From: Bacillota bacterium
GTDB taxonomy: Bacteria > Bacillota > Clostridia > Lachnospirales > Cellulosilyticaceae
Direction: 5' to 3'
Length of the DNA: 6,965 bases
Assembly (NCBI GenBank): GCA_023457875.1
Contig: JAEXBC010000231.1
Coordinates: 1-6,965, forward strand
Both the position numbers and the translations under genes were made by a program. Positions 1 to 6,906 of this stretch are shown here, piece by piece. Numbering within the stretch: position 1 is the stretch's first letter; the number at the start of each line of letters is the position of its first letter. The notes under the pieces were generated by a model. That model was not told where the DNA came from, did not search any database, and saw only the letters and a list, made by a program, of their open reading frames with translations.

Positions 1-1
1 A

Positions 2-1216
2 TATGATACAGTTACGGTGACCGGTCATTCCAAGGGAGGAAATAAGGCAAAATATATTACTATTATGGATGATTCAGTAGACAGATGTCTTTCATTTGAT
101 GGCCAAGGTTTTTCAGATGAATTTGTCAATACATATCGTGAGGAAATTAGTGTCAATCAAGATAAAATAACGAATCATATTGTAGAGAGTGATTACGTTA
201 ATTTGTTATTAAATGAGATAGGCGATACGACCTTTTACAAAGGATATGATTATGGTAAGGGGGGCTTCTTAGAAAATCACGCCCCTAACACATTTTTTGA
301 CTTTAACGCAGATGGCACATTCGACATGACTATTGGAAAAAGAGATGAAAGAATGGCGGATATGGATGAGTTCCTTAACAACTATTTGAGGACCTTATCG
401 CCAGAAGATAAACAAAAAACGCTATTAATGATAGGCGAGTTAGTAGAAGGGGGATTTAATGGTGCAGGACTTGACGAAGTATTTGACATACTCCTAACGG
501 ATAATAATGTAGATTATGTAGCTAACCTAGCAGCCTATTTATTGAAGTATAAAGAGGCAAATCCACAATTGGTAGACAATATAAAAGATGTCTTAAATGA
601 AATGGGTATGGAGAATATAACGCAGATTATAGATATAGTGGATGACATTACAAGTTGGAAATACTTTGACAGGCTCATGGATGGCGTTGGGTGGCTGTCT
701 GAACACCTTCCAGACTTTGTATATGATGGGTTAATAGAGCTTTTAAAACAAAAGGGAATTGTGCTAACAAAGGATGAGCTTGAAAAGCTACTTAGTATGC
801 TTGCCACCATGGCAGATGATATGGATGATATGGACATTGCTGATAATGGGCTAGATATCGTTATACCATCAAAGCCTAGTGAAGAGTCAACTCATGGAGG
901 AGGAACGTGGGCCTTTAATATCTTCCCTATAAAGCTAGAACACATTGCAGCGGACTTTGAAAGAAATGATATGCAGTTAATGGACTATTTACAGGTGATA
1001 CATACTGTCTCTAATATTTTGGGGTTTCAGTATTATGATATAAAGCTTGCCTTAAAGCGGCTAGAAAAAACTTTATTACAACAAGCAACATTATTTAAAG
1101 AAATGGGAGAAAAGCTAAAACAGATTAGTCATTATTATCAAAGAAGCGAAAGAAAGGTTATTAGTAGTCATAAAGGTCACTTTAATACGTCTAAAATTCG
1201 TAAGCTTCAAACTTAA
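2..1216 (+). CDS. Lipase-like alpha/beta hydrolase (DUF2974/Mbeg1-like) with C-terminal WXG100-like hairpin, 5' truncated
   Basis: The open frame runs from the window edge (YDTVTVTGHSKGGN) to TAA at 1214-1216, so the real start lies upstream and the GTG at 17 is probably internal. GHSKGG fits the G-x-S-x-G nucleophile elbow of lipase-type alpha/beta hydrolases, with the serine codon at 29-31. The following FDGQGFS, SDYVNLL and ENHAPN motifs match the DUF2974/Mbeg1-like pattern. Candidate triad partners are the Asp at 191-193 and the His at 278-280. A helical, acidic middle section (about 350-880) has no recognised fold. From about 929 to 1150 there is a two-helix hairpin ending in a Y-x-x-x-E motif (codons 1136-1150), like WXG100/LXG proteins. 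A catalytic N-terminal part with a C-terminal secretion-type hairpin recalls the reverse layout of Staphylococcus aureus TslA, a type VII-secreted lipase. The next gene starts 62 bases downstream. The family call is fairly firm. Secretion and substrate are inferred. Confidence 0.85.
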   Translation, partial: YDTVTVTGHSKGGNKAKYITIMDDSVDRCLSFDGQGFSDEFVNTYREEISVNQDKITNHIVESDYVNLLLNEIGDTTFYKGYDYGKGGFLENHAPNTFFDFNADGTFDMTIGKRDERMADMDEFLNNYLRTLSPEDKQKTLLMIGELVEGGFNGAGLDEVFDILLTDNNVDYVANLAAYLLKYKEANPQLVDNIKDVLNEMGMENITQIIDIVDDITSWKYFDRLMDGVGWLSEHLPDFVYDGLIELLKQKGIVLTKDELEKLLSMLATMADDMDDMDIADNGLDIVIPSKPSEESTHGGGTWAFNIFPIKLEHIAADFERNDMQLMDYLQVIHTVSNILGFQYYDIKLALKRLEKTLLQQATLFKEMGEKLKQISHYYQRSERKVISSHKGHFNTSKIRKLQT

Positions 1217-1249
1217 TGATACTGGATACAAATGATTTATGAGTATCAT
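1216..1249. repeat. Weak inverted repeat between lipase and Rhs genes
   Basis: ATGATACT (1216-1223) and AGTATCAT (1242-1249) are perfect 8-base inverted repeats separated by 18 bases. The left arm starts on the last base of the upstream stop codon. The stem is AT-rich, the loop is long and no T-run follows, so it is not a convincing intrinsic terminator. It could be a weak mRNA hairpin, an operator-like site or chance. Confidence 0.3.
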
Positions 1250-1262
1250 ACCAATATGAATA

Positions 1263-1270
1263 GGATGGAG
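1263..1270 (+). promoter_or_regulatory. Ribosome binding site of the Rhs gene
   Basis: The sequence GGATGGAG lies 8 bases before the ATG at 1279 and is a good variant of the Shine-Dalgarno consensus. It supports 1279 as the Rhs start. I see no convincing -35/-10 promoter in the 62-base gap, which fits co-transcription with the upstream lipase gene. Confidence 0.65.
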
Positions 1271-1278
1271 CGTGTTAT

Positions 1279-4200
1279 ATGGGGAATAATTTTGATGTGA
1301 CTTTACCGAATTTAAAGGAATCAGCAGGGCAGTATCAAGAAATAGCAGAGGCGCTCTCTGGATACATAGAAACGCTTGAAAATGTGCGGAAAAATTTATC
1401 TAAACAAGCTTATAGCGATCTAAGAAGTGCCCTCATTTCTATAGAACAAAAAGGAACCGAAAATGTTAATACATTAAAGAGTATGAATAGTGCCTTATAC
1501 ACGATCATACAGCTTTATGAAAATGCAGAAAAAAAACTATTGAATACTGCGTTAGATAATGGAAATAAAGATCCAAAAGATGTCCTTAAGACATTAGATA
1601 AGCTTTTAGAAAGCTTCATAAATATGCTTAAAGGATTAGGCAATGAATGTTGTAAGTACGGAGCAGACCCGATTAATTTTGCAACAGGTAACTTCATTTA
1701 CCACAGAGCATATTTGAGATTGAAGGGATTATACCCAGTAGTATTTAAGATGTTTTACAACTCCATGGAAAAGAGAGATGGGGTTTTAGGTAAAGGCTGG
1801 GTACATAATTATCAAATATATATTAGAAGGGAAGACTCAAGGGCAATCTTACATTGGTCTGACGGCAGGGAAGAGACTTTTATTAAGATGGAGGATGGCA
1901 CCTATCTTCATTTTATTGGAAAGCATGATTTGCTAAAGGAAACAGATGAAGGAATGCTTTATGAGACAACCCTTGGGGCTAAGTACTACTTTGATCAAGA
2001 AGGAAAAAATACAAGGGTAGAAGACTGTAATGGCAAATATTTAGAGCTTACCTATGATTCAGCAGGAAGGCTAAAAGAAGTCAAAAGTGTGTCTGGTGAA
2101 AGCCTATTTTATAAATATAATGAAGACAATCTGCTAATCGGTGTATCTGATAGTGAAGGACGCAAGGTGAGTCTAAGCTATGAAAATGGCGCTCTAACAG
2201 AGGTGAAAGATGAGGAAAATCACACTTTTCGTTACTGTTATGATGTAGCAGGAAATTTAGCGGTCATTACAAATGGAAGAAATATTGATACCATTAGAAA
2301 TGAATATGATGAGAAGGGCCGCGTAACGAGGCAAAGTTATCCTGATGGAAATCAGGTGTTGCTCGAATACGAGGATGCCACTCAAACTGTTCATGTTACT
2401 GAGCAAAATGGTAATCGAATCGCTTACCTCCATGACGCGCAAATGCGTAGTGTGGAGACAGTGTTTGCTGATGGCAAGATACAATATGCTTACAATGACC
2501 AGAATCAACAAACAGAGATGGTTGATAAAAAAGGCAATAGGACCAAGTACCTCTATGACGCTGTAGGCAATCTAACAGAAATAGAAAATCCGTTAGGTGA
2601 AAAGGTAGAGATGGCATATAACGCCATGAAGCTGATCAAGAAAATCAAAATAAACGGCGTGGACTTTCAGCTTAATGAATACGATCACAAGGGCAATCTC
2701 ATCTTAAGAAAAGATGGACTTGGAAGGGGCATTTCATTAACCTACAATGAATATGGCAAACCTATAGAAGTGCAGCAGCCAGATGGCAGTATGATAAGCT
2801 TATCTTATGATGCACATGGCAATATTCAGCGTATCAAGGAGCCTATGGGCGGAGAAACCCACTATGCATATAATGGGCTTGGTCAAGTTGTAGCTACTAT
2901 AGATGGTAATGGCAATCGGACAGAATACACCTATAATCTTAAAGGAAACATCACCAGCGTAAAAAATGCAGAGGGTAATGTAAGGCAATTTTTTTACAAT
3001 GAAAGTGACAAGGTGGTATGCATTAAGGAATTTGATGGTAGTGAGTTTAAACGGGAGTACAATGCAATCAATAAACCCATGAAGCTCATTGACCAAGAGG
3101 GCAATGTCACTACACTTGAGTATGACAGTATGTTTAATGTGACACGTAGAATAGATGCAAACGGCGGTGAAACAAGATTTATATATGACAAACTCAATCG
3201 TTTGGCGTGCATGATCAATCCAAAGGGTCATAAGATATGCTATGAATATGATGCCAACGGTAATCGCACCAAGATTATAGACGCTGATGGCACAGTGGTG
3301 AAACTTAATTACGATGCCCTTAATAGGCTCATAGAAGTAGAGGATGCAGACGGAGCAGTGAGCCGTATGGAATATAATCACTTTGGCCAAAGAACTAAAA
3401 TGATAGATGCTATGGGGAATGTACGACGGGTTATCTATGATAAGGCAGGGCAGAAAATCAGTTCCATAGATGCAAAGGGAAATGAAACAAAGTATCGTTA
3501 TAATGCCCTAGGCAAAATAAGTGAAGTTATAGATCCTATAGGCCGCAAGATGAAATATGAGTATTTACTAGGTGGCCTATTAAAAAAGGTGACTTATCCG
3601 GATGGTACCTATGTAAGCTATACTTATGATAAGAACCGCAATGTAAAGAGTAAGCAGAACCATGAAGGCTTTACCCTGTTCTATTCTTATGATGCTATGA
3701 ACCGTATAGAAAAGATAGAAAGTAGCCAGGGGCAAACAAAACACTATAGCTACGATGCGATGGGAAATGTGAAGTCTGTAATAGACGCTAATGGGAATAC
3801 CACATGGTATACCTATACGTCATCAGGCCATCTATTAACCATCACAGATACAATGGGTAATCGCACCGAGTACAGTTATGATGAAATGGGGAGCTTAACA
3901 GAGGTTTGTCAGTGGGGTAATCAAGAAGAACTATTAGAAGCTACAGCACTCAATAAAAACAACCACAATGCTCACTTTGTAAAATATGAACGGGATGTAC
4001 TGGGTAATGTAACAACCATCACAGATGCCTTAGGAAAGAAAGAAAACTATATTTATGATGCTAGAGGGCGGATGATAGAAAAGATCGATCAAGAAGGTCT
4101 ATCCACTAAATACGACTATACACCAGGTGGACAGCTGTGTGAAATTCAGTATGAGGACGGTAATGCGGTTAAGTTTTCCTATAATGCATTAAAGCAGCTT

Positions 4201-6297
4201 ACCCAGATTAAAGACTGGTTAGGAATCACCACCATTGCATTAGATGAGTTAGGAAGAGTGCAGAAGGTTATTGACCACGCAGGCAGGGAGACAATTTATA
4301 CAAGAGGGGCTATGGGGCAACGCCTCAGTATACAATATCCTGGAGGAAAAAAAGTAGAATATGGATATGATGAGCTATTAAGGCTCACCTCCCTTCGTGA
4401 TGAAAATGGTGTGTTTGCCTATGAATATAACGATAGTGGAAAGCTAGAGCGCAAGCTATTTCCTAATGGGGTAAGGGCAGATTATACTTATGGGATAACA
4501 GGAAATCTTAAAGGCTTAAGCTATCAGGATGAAGCTGGAATTATTGATAGCTACACCTATCAATACGACATGGCACAAAACAAAACAAGTATCAAACGAA
4601 TAAGGCGTGATTTGCCAGAGGAAAGTGGTACATATGATTACAAATATGATGCTTTAAATCGTTTGGTGGAGGTAGCTAAAGATGATATTCCTCTTAGAAG
4701 CTATGGCTATGATGCCTTTGGGAACCGAACCTTTTTTGAAGGTCAAGAAGAACGCATCGCATACACCTATAATGAAGCTAATCAACTGATTCGTGCCATG
4801 GGCGAAGAGAGCATTATAGATTATACTTATGATGGAAGAGGCAATCTAACAGAAATTGTGGAAAGCGGCAGATTAAAACAAGCTTATGCGTATAACAGCA
4901 TGAACCGTATGGTACGGGCTATAAATGGTGACCAAAGGGAATCTATTTATGAGTACAATGGTTTAGGGCAAAGAGTCAGTCAGCAGATTTTTGAAGGGGA
5001 TGATTCACCTGTACAATCTATAGAATACGTCCTTGATCAGACAAAGCGTTATAATAATATGCTTTCGAGGATAGAAGGAGATAGTACCCATGAATTTGTA
5101 TGGGATGGCACGATAGCAGCAGAAAAAAGCCAAGAAGGCGTTCATTATTATCTTTCAGATGAGCTGGGAAGTCCACTACGCTATCTGGATGCACATGGCA
5201 AGATCACAGAAAGCTATCACTTTGATGAGTTCGGCAATGACACCCTTGAAAAACCAGAAGAAGAGCAATGTTTTGGTTATGCAGGCTACTATAAAGATAC
5301 CGTAGCAGGCACCTACTTTTCGCAAGCACGTGAATATGATGCCCAAAATGGCCGCTTTAGGGCAAAGGATATTATAAGGGGAATTCAAACAGCACCTTAT
5401 ACATTAAATGAATATACTTATTGCTGGAATCGTCCTTTGAACTTTGTGGACCGTGACGGGGCTTTTCCAAGTTTGTCAGACGTTCAGGAATGGGTAAGTG
5501 AAGCTGGAGATGCTATTGGAAATTGGGTGGGGGATACAGTTAATTCAATAGGAGATGGAATAAGTGATGTAACAACCAGCTTCTTTAATGGCGCAGACTA
5601 TGTAATGGATAACTTTGTTCCACCAATAGTCAAAGATGCCATGAGTGGTGCAGGTAACTTGGTGATTGGAGCTGGCCGTGACCTTATAGAAATTGATGTT
5701 TTTGGCTATTCCATCAGTGATGCAATGGCGGATTTGTCTCAGACATGGGTGGGAGAAGCTTTCTTGGAGGCAGTTAACTTTGAAAGAACTTCTGATGGGG
5801 TATATCATACCAATCCAAACTGTTGGCAAGCGCCACTTGGATATAATGATTTCTACGATTACGTCTTTGACGCAGCTACATCAATGGATAAGAATAAATC
5901 TCTACCATTTACAACAGAAGATGGGACAACATATACCATTTGGATGTGGAAAGGTGATTACTTAAATCTGGGAGCTGGTTGCGAAACAGGAATTTACTAT
6001 GGGGATGGTTATCACTTAAATAGTGCAACAGATACGAATCTGCATATGACACTAAGTCTTTATGATAAGAATACTGGAGACAAGATATTTGAGTATAGCC
6101 CAGATGACCCGCAGTGGTGGATTACAGGTTTCAATCCTGAGTATCAAGATGTTGATATGAATGATTTGGAAGTAAGGGGGAGCATAGATTTTTCAGAAAA
6201 TCAAAAGTTGTGGGAAGCGTTTTGTACTGGTAAGATGAAGGGAAATGAAGGGTGGTGTTTTGATGAAGAAAACAAAGTGGCATATTATAAGTGGTAA
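1279..6297 (+). CDS. Rhs/YD-repeat polymorphic toxin-like protein with WXG100-like N-terminus and DUF4474 C-terminal tip
   Basis: This 1672-residue protein has no signal peptide. Residues 1-90 form a predicted helical hairpin with no W-x-G but with Y80-x-x-x-E84 at the end of helix 2, like type VII secretion substrates. Residues about 128-205 resemble DUF6531 (DPINFATGN at 130-138, then WSDGREETF near 193). Residues about 250-1285 hold dozens of YD repeats of the form Y-[DN]-x-x-G-x, which in known Rhs proteins build a hollow beta-barrel shell. Residues about 1287-1394 are the Rhs-associated core (YYLSDELGSP, then REYDAQNGRF, ending VDRDG at 1390-1394, where most families have DPxG). Beyond it lie 278 variable residues: an amphipathic Trp/Gly/Asp stretch (about 1400-1450), then from about 1500 a DUF4474-like domain with WKGDY (1557-1561), ETGIYY (1569-1574) and WWITGF (1613-1618). 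Its last 35 bases overlap the lipoprotein gene. The Rhs call is very firm. A toxic role for the tip is inferred. Confidence 0.95.
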   Translation: MGNNFDVTLPNLKESAGQYQEIAEALSGYIETLENVRKNLSKQAYSDLRSALISIEQKGTENVNTLKSMNSALYTIIQLYENAEKKLLNTALDNGNKDPKDVLKTLDKLLESFINMLKGLGNECCKYGADPINFATGNFIYHRAYLRLKGLYPVVFKMFYNSMEKRDGVLGKGWVHNYQIYIRREDSRAILHWSDGREETFIKMEDGTYLHFIGKHDLLKETDEGMLYETTLGAKYYFDQEGKNTRVEDCNGKYLELTYDSAGRLKEVKSVSGESLFYKYNEDNLLIGVSDSEGRKVSLSYENGALTEVKDEENHTFRYCYDVAGNLAVITNGRNIDTIRNEYDEKGRVTRQSYPDGNQVLLEYEDATQTVHVTEQNGNRIAYLHDAQMRSVETVFADGKIQYAYNDQNQQTEMVDKKGNRTKYLYDAVGNLTEIENPLGEKVEMAYNAMKLIKKIKINGVDFQLNEYDHKGNLILRKDGLGRGISLTYNEYGKPIEVQQPDGSMISLSYDAHGNIQRIKEPMGGETHYAYNGLGQVVATIDGNGNRTEYTYNLKGNITSVKNAEGNVRQFFYNESDKVVCIKEFDGSEFKREYNAINKPMKLIDQEGNVTTLEYDSMFNVTRRIDANGGETRFIYDKLNRLACMINPKGHKICYEYDANGNRTKIIDADGTVVKLNYDALNRLIEVEDADGAVSRMEYNHFGQRTKMIDAMGNVRRVIYDKAGQKISSIDAKGNETKYRYNALGKISEVIDPIGRKMKYEYLLGGLLKKVTYPDGTYVSYTYDKNRNVKSKQNHEGFTLFYSYDAMNRIEKIESSQGQTKHYSYDAMGNVKSVIDANGNTTWYTYTSSGHLLTITDTMGNRTEYSYDEMGSLTEVCQWGNQEELLEATALNKNNHNAHFVKYERDVLGNVTTITDALGKKENYIYDARGRMIEKIDQEGLSTKYDYTPGGQLCEIQYEDGNAVKFSYNALKQLTQIKDWLGITTIALDELGRVQKVIDHAGRETIYTRGAMGQRLSIQYPGGKKVEYGYDELLRLTSLRDENGVFAYEYNDSGKLERKLFPNGVRADYTYGITGNLKGLSYQDEAGIIDSYTYQYDMAQNKTSIKRIRRDLPEESGTYDYKYDALNRLVEVAKDDIPLRSYGYDAFGNRTFFEGQEERIAYTYNEANQLIRAMGEESIIDYTYDGRGNLTEIVESGRLKQAYAYNSMNRMVRAINGDQRESIYEYNGLGQRVSQQIFEGDDSPVQSIEYVLDQTKRYNNMLSRIEGDSTHEFVWDGTIAAEKSQEGVHYYLSDELGSPLRYLDAHGKITESYHFDEFGNDTLEKPEEEQCFGYAGYYKDTVAGTYFSQAREYDAQNGRFRAKDIIRGIQTAPYTLNEYTYCWNRPLNFVDRDGAFPSLSDVQEWVSEAGDAIGNWVGDTVNSIGDGISDVTTSFFNGADYVMDNFVPPIVKDAMSGAGNLVIGAGRDLIEIDVFGYSISDAMADLSQTWVGEAFLEAVNFERTSDGVYHTNPNCWQAPLGYNDFYDYVFDAATSMDKNKSLPFTTEDGTTYTIWMWKGDYLNLGAGCETGIYYGDGYHLNSATDTNLHMTLSLYDKNTGDKIFEYSPDDPQWWITGFNPEYQDVDMNDLEVRGSIDFSENQKLWEAFCTGKMKGNEGWCFDEENKVAYYKW
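5461..6294 (+). other. Variable C-terminal tip of the Rhs protein (residues 1395-1672), DUF4474-like
   Basis: This segment begins right after the conserved Rhs core boundary VDRDG, where polymorphic Rhs proteins switch to an exchangeable effector domain. The first hundred residues are low in YD-type pattern and include repeated amphipathic turns (WVSEAGDAIGNWVGDTV region) that might form a helical linker or contact membrane. From about residue 1500 to the end, the order of motifs fits my memory of DUF4474: NCWQ and GYNDFYDYVFD, then a WKGxY block, a GxExGIY-like block, WWITGF and an acidic C-terminal section. Four cysteines (1515, 1568, 1649, 1660) fall in this region. DUF4474 has no known activity that I can name, and no nuclease, deaminase or ADP-ribosyltransferase motif is obvious. 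Confidence 0.75.
6247..6256 (+). promoter_or_regulatory. Ribosome binding site of the lipoprotein gene, inside the Rhs coding end
   Basis: GAAGGGTGGT lies 6 bases before the ATG at 6263 and resembles AGGAGGTG. It selects 6263 over the in-frame ATG at 6245, which would place this purine-rich stretch inside the coding sequence and has a poorer upstream site. Because it lies within the last Rhs codons, translation of the lipoprotein is probably coupled to that of the Rhs protein. Confidence 0.6.
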
Positions 6298-6835
6298 AAA
6301 TACAATTAAAAATTTTAAAAAAATGGTGTTAGGAATAGGGATTTGTATAATGTTTATGAGTATGAGTGGTTGCAATTTTGGTAGTCGGTTGGAATATTTA
6401 GAGAAAACTAACCGTTCTGAGCAGGAACAGGCAGATACAAAGGCAAAGTCGATAACAGATGCCTTAGAAGCAAAAGATGCAGAAAGTCTAAAAGCATTAT
6501 TTTCAACATATGCAATAGAGAATGCAAAAGACTTGGATGAGAAGATAGAAGAGCTGATAGAATTTTATCCAGGATGTAATGGCGGATTTGAAGGAGGTTG
6601 TAGTTCACGAGAAAGTAGTGATTATGGGGTAAAAACAAAAGTATTAAATGGAGTGTATACAGTAACAAATGATAATCAATCATATTACCTGATTTTCACC
6701 ATACAATCGCGAAATGATAAGGAGCCAGAAAAAACCGGTTTGCATTTGATAGAAGTTATGACGGAGGAAGCAATGCCAGAGGGATTTAAGTGGAAAAATC
6801 AGAAGAATGATCCAGGAGTTTATGTACTGGAATAA
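6263..6835 (+). CDS. DUF5104-like lipoprotein, candidate immunity protein
   Basis: This is a 190-residue secreted lipoprotein. The N-terminus is Lys-rich with a hydrophobic core (MVLGIGICIMFMSMSGC) ending in a lipobox, MSGC, with lipidated Cys37. It is therefore expected to sit on the outer face of the membrane after signal peptidase II processing. The mature part has a Lys/Glu-rich helix with the pattern ITDALEAKDAESLKALFS, then LDEKIEELIEFYPG, a Gly-rich segment with Cys105 and Cys113 that could form a disulfide, and a beta-rich C-terminal half (YYLIFTIQSRN, then GLHLIEVM). This order recalls DUF5104 lipoproteins. The start overlaps the Rhs gene by 35 bases. Immediate linkage to a variable toxin tip suggests it protects the producer against the DUF4474 tip at the cell surface. 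That role is inferred; lipoprotein immunity proteins are known for some type VII toxins. An in-frame ATG at 6245 would add six residues, and one at 6323 (Met21) lacks a clear ribosome site. Confidence 0.85.
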   Translation: MKKTKWHIISGKNTIKNFKKMVLGIGICIMFMSMSGCNFGSRLEYLEKTNRSEQEQADTKAKSITDALEAKDAESLKALFSTYAIENAKDLDEKIEELIEFYPGCNGGFEGGCSSRESSDYGVKTKVLNGVYTVTNDNQSYYLIFTIQSRNDKEPEKTGLHLIEVMTEEAMPEGFKWKNQKNDPGVYVLE

Positions 6836-6852
6836 TATCTTTATATAATACA

Positions 6853-6900
6853 GAACTGTGGGAATCGTTTGTAATAAGGATATGACGGAAAAATAGAGGG
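6853..6900 (+). pseudogene. Probable decayed remnant of a second DUF4474 C-terminus
   Basis: Between the two lipoprotein genes, the stretch at 6856-6873 reads CTGTGGGAATCGTTTGTA and closely matches 6208-6226 near the 3' end of the Rhs gene, which reads TTGTGGGAAGCGTTTTGTA. Only two substitutions and one indel separate them. Translated, it gives ELWESFV, against KLWEAFC in the Rhs tip (residues 1644-1649 are LWEAFC). Beyond that the reading frame is broken: a TGA lies at 6883-6885 in this frame and frames slip, although GA-rich sequence before the next start remains similar. It has no start codon or intact frame of its own. It is short, so chance similarity is not excluded, but its place directly before a paralogous lipoprotein start mirrors the upstream gene order. 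Confidence 0.5.
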
Positions 6901-6906
6901 CGTATG

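Noticed and set aside
17..19. GTG at 17 as the start codon of the lipase gene
   Set aside because: The frame is open to the window edge, and the residues before it (YDTVT) fit the beta-strand that precedes a GxSxG elbow. Starting here would remove most of the hydrolase fold, so the gene is truncated by the window instead.
1216..1249. Intrinsic terminator after the lipase gene
   Set aside because: The 8-base stem is AT-rich, the loop is 18 bases and no T-tract follows, so termination is unlikely and read-through into the Rhs gene is more plausible.
2800..3390. Minus-strand open frame of 196 codons inside the Rhs gene
   Set aside because: It lies wholly antisense to well-conserved YD repeats, has a periodic composition that mirrors them, and shows no ribosome site or recognisable domain. 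The other antisense frames in the window are shadows for the same reason.
2566..4856. 17-base direct repeat GGCAATCTAACAGAAAT at 2566-2582 and 4840-4856, suggesting a DNA repeat or recombination site
   Set aside because: Both copies encode the same G-N-L-T-E-I piece of a YD repeat. Short identities like this are expected in Rhs repeats, and spacing is irregular, so it is neither a CRISPR array nor an attachment site.
6245..6247. ATG at 6245 as the lipoprotein start
   Set aside because: It would turn the good ribosome site at 6247-6256 into codons and add MKGGVL before a normal basic signal-peptide start. The ATG at 6263 has correct spacing.
6844..6849. TATAAT as a -10 promoter element for the second lipoprotein gene
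   Set aside because: No TTGACA-like -35 box is found 16-18 bases upstream (TATGTA lies there), and TATAAT is common by chance in such AT-rich spacer. It remains possible but unsupported.
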